Origin: Caulobacteraceae bacterium
GTDB lineage: Bacteria > Pseudomonadota > Alphaproteobacteria > Caulobacterales > Aquidulcibacteraceae
Direction: 5' to 3'
Assembly (NCBI GenBank): GCA_016703335.1
Contig: JADJCG010000015.1
Location: 62,001-126,000, forward strand
Length of the DNA: 64,000 bases
The notes beneath the pieces were generated by a model. The model saw only the letters and a program-made list of their open reading frames with translations, made no database searches and was not told where the DNA came from. Below, piece after piece: positions 41,486 through 49,392 of the stretch (positions are counted from its first letter, which is position 1; every line of letters begins with the position of its first letter). Both the position numbers and the translations under genes were made by a program.

Positions 41486-43164
41486 ATGCGTTCGATAATT
41501 CAAGCCGTCGCCGCGATTGGCGCGCTCTTTCTATGTGTTGGAGCCGCGGCGCCGCCGCGCATCGACTATGAGCTCACCCCAATCCTGGAAAACGGCGTGC
41601 TGCAGGCCGTGCAGTTCGATCTGACATTCCGAGGCGAAAGCGACGGCCAAAGCGATCTGCGTCTGCCTGACAGCTGGGGCGGACAGAACGAACTTTGGCG
41701 CAGCGTTGAGGCGCTTGAAGTCGTCTCCGGCGGCACGATGCGTGATGGCGAAGAGCCCAATCAACGCTTACTGACCCACCGTCCGAATGCGCGGATCCAT
41801 ATCCGCTATCGTATCATCCAGGATTGGGAAGGCGTCCCGCGCGCGGAACTGGGCAACACCTATCGCGCGACGATCCAGCCGACTTACTTCCACCTCATCG
41901 GCAACGCTGTGCTCGTTACCCCTGGCGGCGCGGGCCTAAACGCGCCGGTGCGCTTGCGCGTACGCGATCTGCCGCGTGAATGGACGTTCGCGTCGGACCT
42001 TCTGAACCCTCATCTCACGCTTGAGAAAATCTGGTCGAGCGTGATCGTTGCCGGTGATTTCCGGATCTTGCACGACCCGAATTCGAATGTGCAGCTCGCC
42101 ATACGTGGTGAATGGAGTTTCACGGATCAGCAATTGCTCACACAAGCAGCGGACATCATCGCCGGCCATCGCCGCTTTTGGAACGATCGAGCGTCGCCCT
42201 ACCTTGTCACTGTGTTGCAATTGGCAGGTCCTGAGGGTTGGATTTCCGTCGGCGGCACTGGCCTTGACGACGCCTTTGCTTTCTTCGCGACGCCGAACGG
42301 TGAGCAAAACACCATCATCCGCACGCTCGCGCACGAGAGCTTCCATACTTGGACGCCCGCCCAAATCGGCGGCCTCCCGCAAGAAGGTGAACCCTCGCAA
42401 TACTGGCTTTCGGAAGGCTTCACCGATTTTTACACCGCCCGCATGCTTGTGCGCGGAGGTCTGTGGACGCCGCGGCAATACGCAGACGATCTCAACCAAG
42501 CGCTGCTCGCTTATGCGCAGTCGCCGGTCCGCGAAGCGCCAAATTCTCGTATCCTTGCTGACTTCTGGACCGATCGCGACGTCCAACGCATGCCGTACAT
42601 GCGCGGCCGTTTCCTCGCGATGATCTGGGATGCGCGCCTGCGCCGCAATGGTCGTAGGTTCGATAACGTTGTGCACGACATGCGCGCACGCGCCTCACAG
42701 GGCGCGCAATACGCGCAGGAAATCTTCGTCGCCTCTGCGCCAGCTTTGGGCCTCGATCTCGGCTCGGATATTGAGAGGTACGTCACCAACGGCGCGCCAA
42801 TCCTTCTGCCTGAAGACGTTCTCGCGCCGTGCGGCCGCGTCATCACGCGCGAAGCGCCGAACTTCCATCGCGGTTTTGATATCCAGGCGACGCAAGCCAA
42901 CAACAACATCATTGCTGGTGTCGATCCGAGCTTGCCTGCTTACGCCGCTGGCCTGCGCAACGGCATGGTGCTGATCCGTCGCAACGGCGGCGAGATCGGC
43001 AACTCGAACTGGAAATCGCTTATGTTGTCCGCGACGGCGACACGGAGCGAACGTTCCGCTACATGCCGCGCGGCCATGGTACGTTCACGACGCAGCGTCT
43101 TGAGTTGGCAGGGAACGTTGAAGGCGAGCGGCTCGCGCAGTGCGTGCGCGCAATCGCGGGATAG
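41486..43164 (+). CDS. M61-like metallopeptidase, exported, frameshifted near its end
   Basis: Signal peptide 'SIIQAVAAIGALFLCVGAAA'. The zinc motif HESFH occurs in 'TLAHESFHTWTPAQIG', and 'YWLSEGFTDFYTARML' supplies the third ligand Glu, as in glycyl aminopeptidases (M61). A PDZ-like end begins at 'AGVDPSLPAYAAGLRNGMVL'. The frame changes near 43003-43006; the next frame gives 'LEIAYVVRDGDTERTFRYMP' and ends 'AQCVRAIAG' at TAG 43162-43164, about 559 residues in all. As written, the first frame instead runs through into the downstream sugar transporter gene, which is an artefact. A periplasmic peptidase is likely. Confidence 0.8.
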
Positions 43165-43183
43165 CGCACGAAAGAGGGGCAGC

Positions 43184-43447
43184 ATGCAGAGCGACTTTGC
43201 CGAAGGTCTCGGCCTTGTGGCGGGATTCATCGGCGCCTTCGCGTTCGCGCCGCAAGCGTTCAAGATTATTCGCGACCGCGACGCGTCTGGTGTTTCGGGC
43301 TTGACCTACGCAATGGTTCTTACTGGCGCTTTGCTTTGGGGCGCGTACGGCGTGCTGCGCGGCGCGCCGTCAATCATGCTGTGGAACGCCGTCGCCGCGG
43401 GCCTTGCCGCGACAGTATTGATCCTCAAAGTACGGAAATCGTGTTAG
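43184..43447 (+). CDS. SemiSWEET-family sugar transporter, copy 1
   Basis: 87 residues with three membrane helices and the PQ-loop motif in 'GAFAFAPQAFKIIRDRDASG'; 'LLWGAYGVLRGAPSIMLWN' has the conserved Asn in helix 3. SemiSWEETs work as dimers that move sugars down a gradient. ATG 43184 has GAGGGG just upstream, which shows that it is a separate gene and not the end of the peptidase frame. A second SemiSWEET lies 320 bases downstream. Confidence 0.85.
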   Translation: MQSDFAEGLGLVAGFIGAFAFAPQAFKIIRDRDASGVSGLTYAMVLTGALLWGAYGVLRGAPSIMLWNAVAAGLAATVLILKVRKSC

Positions 43448-43511
43448 CTGGGTTTCAAAAGGGGAACAGCAGGTTCCGCTCGGCGTTCACCCGGCTATTG
43501 GGAGAACGTCT

Positions 43512-43766
43512 ATGTCCGTTGAAACACTTCTTATTTGGATTATCGTCGGCGCGATCGCCGGGTGGCTTGCTGGCCTCGTTGTCCGCGGCTTCGGCTTTGG
43601 TCTTGTCGGCAACATCATTATCGGCATCATCGGCGCGTTTCTGGGCGGTTGGCTATTCGCTCAATTTGGCATCGCAATTGGCGTTGGTATCATCAATACG
43701 ATCTTCACAGCGTTCATAGGCGCAGTCGTGCTGTTACTGATCGTTCGCGTCGTCAAACGCGCCTAG
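43512..43766 (+). CDS. GlsB/YeaQ/YmgE family stress-response membrane protein
   Basis: 84 residues, highly hydrophobic, with the family's glycine-rich helices 'LIWIIVGAIAGWLAGLVV' and 'GLVGNIIIGIIGAFLGGWL'. These transglycosylase-associated proteins are induced in stress; their function is not known. ATG 43512 follows GGGAGAA. The stop is directly followed by the ATG of the second SemiSWEET, indicating co-transcription. Confidence 0.9.
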   Translation: MSVETLLIWIIVGAIAGWLAGLVVRGFGFGLVGNIIIGIIGAFLGGWLFAQFGIAIGVGIINTIFTAFIGAVVLLLIVRVVKRA

Positions 43767-44048
43767 ATGGCCTCAGCGCCTGACTGGCTCATCAATGCGT
43801 TCGGCGTCGCCGCCGGGCTTTGTTCGATGGCCAGCTTCATTCCGCAAATCATCAAGATACAGAAAGAGCGAGACGCCTCAAGCGTCTCGCTCGGCATGTA
43901 TGCTGTAACGACCATCGGCTTCGTATGTTGGACGACATACGGCGCGTTGAGCGGGTCATGGCCCGTCGCGGTCTCGAACGCGGTCTGCCTCGTCCTTGCA
44001 ATCATGATCATCATTCTGCGCTTGCGTTTCGGTGGCGCGAAAGCTTGA
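43767..44048 (+). CDS. SemiSWEET-family sugar transporter, copy 2
   Basis: 93 residues with three helices and the PQ motif in 'MASFIPQIIKIQKERDASS', then 'VCWTTYGALSGSWPVAVSN' with the conserved Asn. It begins on the base after the GlsB stop. Sequence is related to but clearly different from the SemiSWEET at 43184, so a heterodimer or two different sugars are possible. A C-terminal basic tail follows helix 3. Confidence 0.87.
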   Translation: MASAPDWLINAFGVAAGLCSMASFIPQIIKIQKERDASSVSLGMYAVTTIGFVCWTTYGALSGSWPVAVSNAVCLVLAIMIIILRLRFGGAKA

Positions 44049-44073
44049 ACGACGCGACAGGGAGAACGCGAAC

Positions 44074-44931
44074 ATGAAAAAGCTGATGCTATCGGTTGCG
44101 GCGCTGGCGATGCTCGCCGCCTGCGGGCAATCCACCGAACAAACCCAGGCGCCGGCCATTCAGCTTTACGCCATGGATTGCGGCCACACCGCGTTCACCG
44201 ACACCGACATGTTCGCCGATGACGGCTCATTCGCCGGCCAAGCGCGCGAACTCATTGTACCGTGCTATCTCATTCGCCATCCAAGCGGCGATCTCATCTG
44301 GGATACGGGCCTTCCCGAAGCCATCGCCGATATGCCGAATGGCTTCACCGCGCCTGGCTTTCCCGCTCGCATGAGCGTGCCGGTAAAGTTCACCGCGCAG
44401 CTCGCGCAACTCAATCTGACGCCAGCCGATGTCGAGTACGTCTCGTTCTCACACATGCATTCGGATCACACCGGCAACGGCAATCTGTTCGCGCAATCCA
44501 CCTGGATCGCCGACGTCGATGAGCGCACTCGCATGTTCGACGCCGAACACCGCGCCGATCCGACCGACTTCAACAATTACAGTCAGCTCGAAAATGCGCA
44601 GACGCGCCTTATCGAGGGCGACGCGGACTACGACGTCTTCGGCGATGGCTCCGTCACCATCATCCAAGCGCCAGGCCACACGCCGGGTCACACTGTATTG
44701 TTGGTGCGCTTGCCAAATGCTGGGCCGGTGCTCCTCACTGGCGACATGTGGCACCTCGCCGAAAGCCGCGAACGCCGCACGGTGCCGCGGTTCAACACCG
44801 ATCGCGCGCAGACGCTGGCCTCGATGGACAAAGTCGAGCGCGTCGCCAGCGAAACTGGGGCGCGCGTGATCCGCCAGCACGTGCCCGAGGATTTCACGTC
44901 GCTGCCGACATTCCCCGCCGCGTTGAACTGA
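44074..44931 (+). CDS. metallo-beta-lactamase-fold lipoprotein, N-acyl-homoserine-lactonase-like
   Basis: 285 residues. Lipoprotein signal 'KLMLSVAALAMLAACGQ'. The dinuclear zinc site is complete: 'SHMHSDHTGN' (HxHxDH), His in 'APGHTPGHTVLL', Asp in 'LLTGDMWH' and a final His in 'VIRQHVPED'. 'YLIRHPSGDLIWDTGLPEA' at the start matches the AiiA/AttM lactonase branch, enzymes that open the ring of quorum-sensing lactones. The lipoprotein anchor would put the activity in the periplasm or on the outer membrane. ATG 44074 follows AGGGAGAA. Other lactones or esters are possible substrates. Confidence 0.83.
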   Translation: MKKLMLSVAALAMLAACGQSTEQTQAPAIQLYAMDCGHTAFTDTDMFADDGSFAGQARELIVPCYLIRHPSGDLIWDTGLPEAIADMPNGFTAPGFPARMSVPVKFTAQLAQLNLTPADVEYVSFSHMHSDHTGNGNLFAQSTWIADVDERTRMFDAEHRADPTDFNNYSQLENAQTRLIEGDADYDVFGDGSVTIIQAPGHTPGHTVLLVRLPNAGPVLLTGDMWHLAESRERRTVPRFNTDRAQTLASMDKVERVASETGARVIRQHVPEDFTSLPTFPAALN

Positions 44932-45077
44932 GCGCAATAGCGGCGCTTCGGGCGCGAATATCTCGCGGATGCAGCATTGGTTTGGCACGCCTAAAGCGTG
45001 CAATCCCTTTGATTTGACGTTGCGTCGGCCTCAACTTGCGGCTGCTTTAACGCAGCTCGGCGAGGGAGAGTCTGCCT

Positions 45078-46334
45078 ATGACCGCATTCAACCAACAAGC
45101 CATGATGGATTGGCTGGTCCTTTGGGGACCGAAGATCGCTTTGGCGCTTATCATTCTTATCGTCGCACACTTCGCCGCGAAGGCAGTGAAGTGGGCCATC
45201 GCCAAAGGCATTGACCGCATTCCGTTCTTTGCGCGCCGCGACGCCGCTGGTTCGGGCGGAACGCGCCCGATGGTCGACGTCGGCGAACGTGTTGGCGAGG
45301 TCGGCTATTGGCTGGTCTGGCTGCTTGGTCTGATCGCTGCGCTCAACGCACTCGGTGAGTGGGCTGACGGGATCGTCGCGCCGCTCAACTCGATGATTGC
45401 GGGCTTCTTGCTCTATCTGCCGAAAGTCGTCGGCGCCGCGCTCATCTTTTTCATCGGCTTCGTGCTGGCGACGATCGTTCGCCGCATGGTCGAAGCCACG
45501 GTTGAGGCCGTCGAACTTGATCGCCGTTTGATCGATGCTGGCCTCACGCACACGCCGAAAGGCCCTGGCCTTGCGCGTCTGTTCGGTCTCTTGGCCTTCA
45601 CGCTGATTATCATCCCGGTCGCGATCGCTGCACTTCAGGCGCTCGACATCACCTCGATCTCGGGTCCGGCGACGCAGATGCTCACCGGCATCCTGACCGC
45701 CATCCCGGGCGTCATCGGCGCCGCACTGATCATCTTCATCGCTTATGTCATCGGCCGTTGGGTCATGACGTTGATCGAAGAAGGTCTGAAGTCGATCGGC
45801 TTTGACGACATCATCTCGGGCATCGCCAATGCGGAGCCGATCCGCGTCGGCCGCGAGAAGATGGACCTTACGCCTGGCGTCGACACCATCAACTTCTCCA
45901 AGTTCCCACCATCGAAGATGATCGGTCTCGCTGTGCTGATCGGCATCGTGCTCTTCGCGGCGGTCCAGGCGGCCGAACTCTTGCAGTTCGACGCAATGGC
46001 TCAGATGCTGACACGTTGCCTCGAACTCGCGAGCAGCGTGCTCTTTGGCGCAGTCATCATCGCGCTTGGTATCCTCTTGGCGAACATTCTCGCTGCGGCG
46101 TCGTCGCGCGAAGGCAAGCCATCGTCTGAGATTATCTCAACCTTGGTGCGCTGGGGCGTGATCATTTTGGCGACGGCTGTCGGCCTCTCCTTCATGGGGC
46201 TGGCCAACAACATCATTGCCATCGCCTTCGGCGTGATCCTCGGCTCGGTGGGCATTGCGGTAGCGATCGCCTTCGGCGTCGGTGGCCGCGACGCCGCCAA
46301 GCGCATGCTCGACCGCTGGACCAGCGGCACGTAA
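45078..46334 (+). CDS. mechanosensitive-channel-like protein with TM-helix repeats
   Basis: 418 residues with three or more copies of the conserved TM-helix repeat found in MscS-related proteins: 'LPKVVGAALIFFIGFVLATI', 'IPGVIGAALIIFIAYVIGRW' and 'ASSVLFGAVIIALGILLANI'. The MscS beta domain itself is not evident, so it is probably a membrane-embedded relative, not a complete channel. The C-terminal glycine-rich 'AIAFGVILGSVGIAVAIAFG' resembles the pore helix of this family. GAGGGAGAG precedes ATG 45078 and a terminator follows. Confidence 0.8.
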   Translation: MTAFNQQAMMDWLVLWGPKIALALIILIVAHFAAKAVKWAIAKGIDRIPFFARRDAAGSGGTRPMVDVGERVGEVGYWLVWLLGLIAALNALGEWADGIVAPLNSMIAGFLLYLPKVVGAALIFFIGFVLATIVRRMVEATVEAVELDRRLIDAGLTHTPKGPGLARLFGLLAFTLIIIPVAIAALQALDITSISGPATQMLTGILTAIPGVIGAALIIFIAYVIGRWVMTLIEEGLKSIGFDDIISGIANAEPIRVGREKMDLTPGVDTINFSKFPPSKMIGLAVLIGIVLFAAVQAAELLQFDAMAQMLTRCLELASSVLFGAVIIALGILLANILAAASSREGKPSSEIISTLVRWGVIILATAVGLSFMGLANNIIAIAFGVILGSVGIAVAIAFGVGGRDAAKRMLDRWTSGT

Positions 46335-46358
46335 CAGCGCCAACATACTGAAAAGATT

Positions 46359-46389
46359 GAGCCGCCGGGTTTCCGCCCGGCGGCTCTTT
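46359..46389 (+). terminator. intrinsic terminator after the channel-like gene
   Basis: An 11-bp perfect stem (46359-46369 and 46376-46386) with a 6-base loop, followed by TTT, 25 bases after the stop codon. It separates the channel-like gene from the riboswitch-controlled ahcY unit. Confidence 0.82.
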
Positions 46390-46455
46390 CGCATCTGGAC
46401 TATGCGGTTCAGGCGGTTGGCAGCCGCGCGCGCCTTTGCTACACCGCGCCCGCCT

Positions 46456-46526
46456 CCCGAGGAGCGTTGCGACGGCAGCATTGCCGCCAGGCTCGGGTGC
46501 GCTTTCCAATTGGAAAACGACGCTCG
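46456..46526 (+). promoter_or_regulatory. S-adenosylhomocysteine (SAH) riboswitch
   Basis: The segment matches the SAH aptamer closely: CCCGAGGAGCGTTGC (46456-46470), GCCAGGCTCGGG ending at 46497, and CGACGCTC (46518-46525). P1 pairs CCCGAG with CTCGGG; the pseudoknot pairs GAGCGTTG (46462-46469) with CGACGCTC including one wobble. An internal hairpin TTCCAATTGGAA (about 46504-46515) forms the variable stem. It ends 12 bases before the AGGAGG ribosome site of ahcY, the enzyme that removes SAH, and should turn the gene on when SAH accumulates. Confidence 0.88.
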
Positions 46527-46550
46527 CGATCTCTCGAAGGAGGGCGCGCG

Positions 46551-47947
46551 ATGAGCGCTAAAGATTACGTCGTGAAAGACATCAGCCTCGCGGATTACGG
46601 CCGCAAGGAAATTAATATCGCCGAAACTGAAATGCCGGGTCTCATGGCCGTGCGCGCTGAGTACGGCCCTAAGCAGCCTCTGAAGGGCGCGCGTATCGCC
46701 GGCTCGCTGCACATGACCATTCAAACGGCCGTGCTGATCGAGACGCTGCAAGCGCTCGGCGCCGACGTGCGCTGGGCTTCGTGCAACATCTTCTCGACCC
46801 AAGACCACGCTGCCGCCGCGATCGCCGCGAAGGGCACGCCGGTGTTCGCGGTGAAAGGTGAGAGCCTGGAAGAATACTGGGACTATACCCACCGCATTTT
46901 CGAATGGCCGAACGGCCAATACGCCAACATGATCCTCGACGACGGTGGCGACGCGACATTGCTCTGCGTGCTTGGCCCGAAGGCTGAGAAGGACGCCGGC
47001 GTCATCGCCGATCACTCCAACGAAGAAGAGCAAGCGCTTTTCGGCATGATCCGCAAATATCTGAAGGAAAAGCCGGGCTTTTACGAAGCTATCCGCGCTT
47101 CGGTGAAAGGCGTTTCAGAAGAAACCACCACCGGCGTCCACCGCCTCTACGAGATGGCCAAGCGCGGCGATCTCCCGTTCCCGGCCATAAACGTCAATGA
47201 CAGCGTCACCAAGTCGAAGTTCGACAACCTCTACGGCTGCCGTGAATCACTTGTCGACGCGATCCGCCGCGGCACCGACGTGATGCTCTCCGGCAAAGTC
47301 GCTGTTGTCGCCGGTTACGGCGATGTCGGCAAGGGCTCAGCCGCGTCGCTCCGCCAAGGTGGTGCGCGCGTGATGGTGACGGAAGTCGATCCGATCTGCG
47401 CATTGCAGGCGGCGATGGAAGGCTATCAGGTCGTCACGATGGAAGACGCGGCACGCACGCCGACATCTTCGTCACCGCCACCGGCAACAAGGATGTCATC
47501 ACCGTCGATCACATGCGGGCGATGAAGAACAACGCCATCGTTGCGAACATCGGTCACTTCGACAGCGAAATCCAAATCGCTGGCCTGAAGAACTTCAAGT
47601 GGGACGAGATCAAGCCGCAAGTCCACCACGTGGAATTCCCGGACGGCAAGAAGATCATCGTCCTCTCCGAAGGGCGCCTCGTGAACCTCGGCAACGCCAC
47701 GGGTCACCCGAGCTTCGTGATGTCGGCCTCGTTCACCAACCAAACGCTCGCGCAAATCGAGCTTTGGACGAACGGTAAATCGTACAAGAACGAAGTTTAC
47801 ACGCTGCCGAAGCATCTCGACGAAAAGGTTGCGACGCTTCATCTCGAAAAGCTCGGCGTGAAGCTGACCAAGCTTAGCAAAGAGCAAGCCGATTATATCG
47901 GCGTGCCAACCGCCGGCCCGTTCAAGCCGGATCACTATCGCTACTAA
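46551..47947 (+). CDS. ahcY: adenosylhomocysteinase, one frameshift
   Basis: About 465 residues after correcting one lost base near 47455. The first frame carries substrate motifs 'GLMAVRAEYGPKQPLKGARI' and 'SCNIFSTQDHAAAAI', catalytic 'NVNDSVTKSKFDNLYG' and the NAD site 'VVAGYGDVGKGSA'. The second frame continues from 'ADIFVTATGNKDVIT' to the C-terminal 'PFKPDHYRY', which holds the Lys-Tyr that binds NAD of the neighbouring subunit. The enzyme splits S-adenosylhomocysteine into adenosine and homocysteine, relieving inhibition of methyltransferases. AGGAGG precedes ATG 46551. An SAH riboswitch lies upstream. Confidence 0.95.
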
Positions 47948-47956
47948 GCCAAACCA

Positions 47957-47984
47957 AACGGCCCCTCGAAAGAGGGGCCGTTTT
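47957..47984 (+). terminator. intrinsic terminator after ahcY
   Basis: AACGGCCCCTC (47957-47967) pairs with GAGGGGCCGTT (47972-47982) across a GAAA tetraloop and runs into TTTT. It begins ten bases after the ahcY stop. Confidence 0.9.
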
Positions 47985-48016
47985 CTGTATGAGCAACGGT
48001 GATCTGGGAGGTTCAC

Positions 48017-48439
48017 ATGCTCATCGATATTCTGCTCGCCGTGCATATCATTGGCTTGATGATGGGTGCCGGCGGTGGTTTCGGCAGCATGATCTCGCAG
48101 CGCGACGCGCTAAAGCGCCCGGCTGATCAAGCGGCAATCTTGCGTTCGATCGGCCCTGCGCTCGCGACCTTCTCGTTCGCGGGCCTCATCCTCATGTGGA
48201 TCACCGGCGTCACGCTCGTATTCGAGAAGTACGAAGGCTTCGGGGCGTTGCCTTCGATGTTCTGGATCAAGTTCGTCTTCGTGAGCACGCTGACACTCGC
48301 CGCGATCGTGACGCAGGTGCTGTACGGCCAAGCCAAAGCGGGAATTGCCATCGCCGCAACGCGCGTTACAGTTTTCGGCTAGATCGCCGGCATCTCTTCG
48401 CTGCTTGCGGTTATCTTCGCGGTTCTCGCTTTCCACTGA
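48017..48439 (+). CDS. small integral membrane protein interrupted by an in-frame TAG
   Basis: ATG 48017 follows GGGAGG. Four hydrophobic segments are visible: 'IDILLAVHIIGLMMGAGGG', 'LATFSFAGLILMWITGVTL', 'WIKFVFVSTLTLAAIVTQVL', and after the TAG at 48380-48382 'IAGISSLLAVIFAVLAFH' ending at TGA 48437-48439. The last helix is in the same frame, so one substitution, for example AAG to TAG, separates it. The uninterrupted protein would have 140 residues. No family name is assigned. The break may be a sequencing error or a real nonsense mutation that trims one helix. Confidence 0.65.
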
Positions 48440-48513
48440 CCCTTACGTGAACTTCAGCGCCAAGCCGTTGCGCGCGCGCTTCCATCCGTGCATCTAGGCG
48501 CGGGGAAGTCAGA

Positions 48514-49236
48514 ATGCTCATCCGCACCACCCGAACGCTCTCGACATGGGCGATGCGCGCGCTGTTTTACGCTGCGTTGTTCGGCGTGGTCGTCATCGCG
48601 CACTTGGCGATCAGCGGCATCCTGCGCGCGCAGGGCTTGGGCAGTGGCGTGGCGCTTCTTGTGGCCGGCGCTGCAGTCTTGGTTCTTGTCATCGTTGTCA
48701 CCAACGCTGGCGAGTGGCTGCGTGATCGCTTGCGCGAGCGCCGCGAGATGCAACGTGTGCAACAGCGCCTGCCGATCGGGCCGTGCTGCGTGATTTGGAA
48801 CGCGCCCGAGGAAAAGTCCGTGCGCCAGCTCCTTGCGGAGGAGGAAGCCGACGATTCCGACATGCCCTGGGATGTGGTTGGTCCATTGCGTGCGCGGTAT
48901 CCAAAGCTGGCGCGTCGGCTTGGCGTTGAAGGTCTCGCCATCGCCGAATTCGAAGTCGGCGCGGATGGCCGGGCCAAGAACATCAATTGCGTCGACGCTT
49001 GGCCGTCCGACGTTTTCTACCACGCCGCTCGTGAAGCTCTGCAGCACGCGAAGTTCAAGCCCAAAGACGTGCACATCCGATTTGGCGCGAGTTACAAGAT
49101 GCCGTTCGTCTTCCGAATCAATGGTGCGTCGAAGGCCAGAGACGCTGGCCGTCGCGCCAGAACGCTGCGTCCGACGCTCCTTGCGGCTCAGCAAGCTGTC
49201 GAGAACTTGCGGCAGCAAGCGGGCCCGCAACGTTAA
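48514..49236 (+). CDS. membrane protein with TonB-like C-terminal domain
   Basis: 240 residues. Two membrane helices at the N-terminus ('ALFYAALFGVVVIAHLAI' and 'VALLVAGAAVLVLVIVV') precede a soluble region. The stretch 'RRLGVEGLAIAEFEVGADG', then 'DVFYHAAREALQHAKFKPK', has the strand-helix pattern of TonB C-terminal domains ('G.v...f.v..dG.v.....S....fd..a..a.....f.P'). The classical Pro-rich TonB linker is missing, so a role in energising outer-membrane receptors is uncertain. ATG 48514 has only a weak ribosome site (GGGGAAGTC). Confidence 0.65.
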   Translation: MLIRTTRTLSTWAMRALFYAALFGVVVIAHLAISGILRAQGLGSGVALLVAGAAVLVLVIVVTNAGEWLRDRLRERREMQRVQQRLPIGPCCVIWNAPEEKSVRQLLAEEEADDSDMPWDVVGPLRARYPKLARRLGVEGLAIAEFEVGADGRAKNINCVDAWPSDVFYHAAREALQHAKFKPKDVHIRFGASYKMPFVFRINGASKARDAGRRARTLRPTLLAAQQAVENLRQQAGPQR

Positions 49237-49361
49237 CCAATTGATATTTCTTAACTTAACCTGCTGCTAACCCTTTTAGCATTTTGTTAACCGGCCCGGA
49301 CAGGCGCGGGCGTGCAAACGCGCGCGCAAACCAGGAAAATGCCCTTGGGGTTCGGCGATTC
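49233..49361 (+). promoter_or_regulatory. divL upstream region with CtrA-like half-sites and a CcrM site
   Basis: The gap before divL holds TTAACCAA (49233), TTAACTTAACC (49251-49261) and TTAACC (49284), close to the CtrA half-site TTAACCAT, and one GATTC (49357-49361), a GANTC target of CcrM methylation. No exact TTAA-N7-TTAA pair is present. Cell-cycle control of divL by CtrA is therefore plausible but not shown. Confidence 0.4.
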
Positions 49362-49392
49362 GTTTCGCCATAGATGGAATTAGGGGTCGGCA

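Noticed and set aside
41486..43447. Apparent fusion of an M61 peptidase with a SemiSWEET transporter
   Set aside because: The conserved end of the peptidase continues in another frame to a stop at 43164, and the SemiSWEET has its own ATG and ribosome site, so the joined frame is a frameshift artefact.
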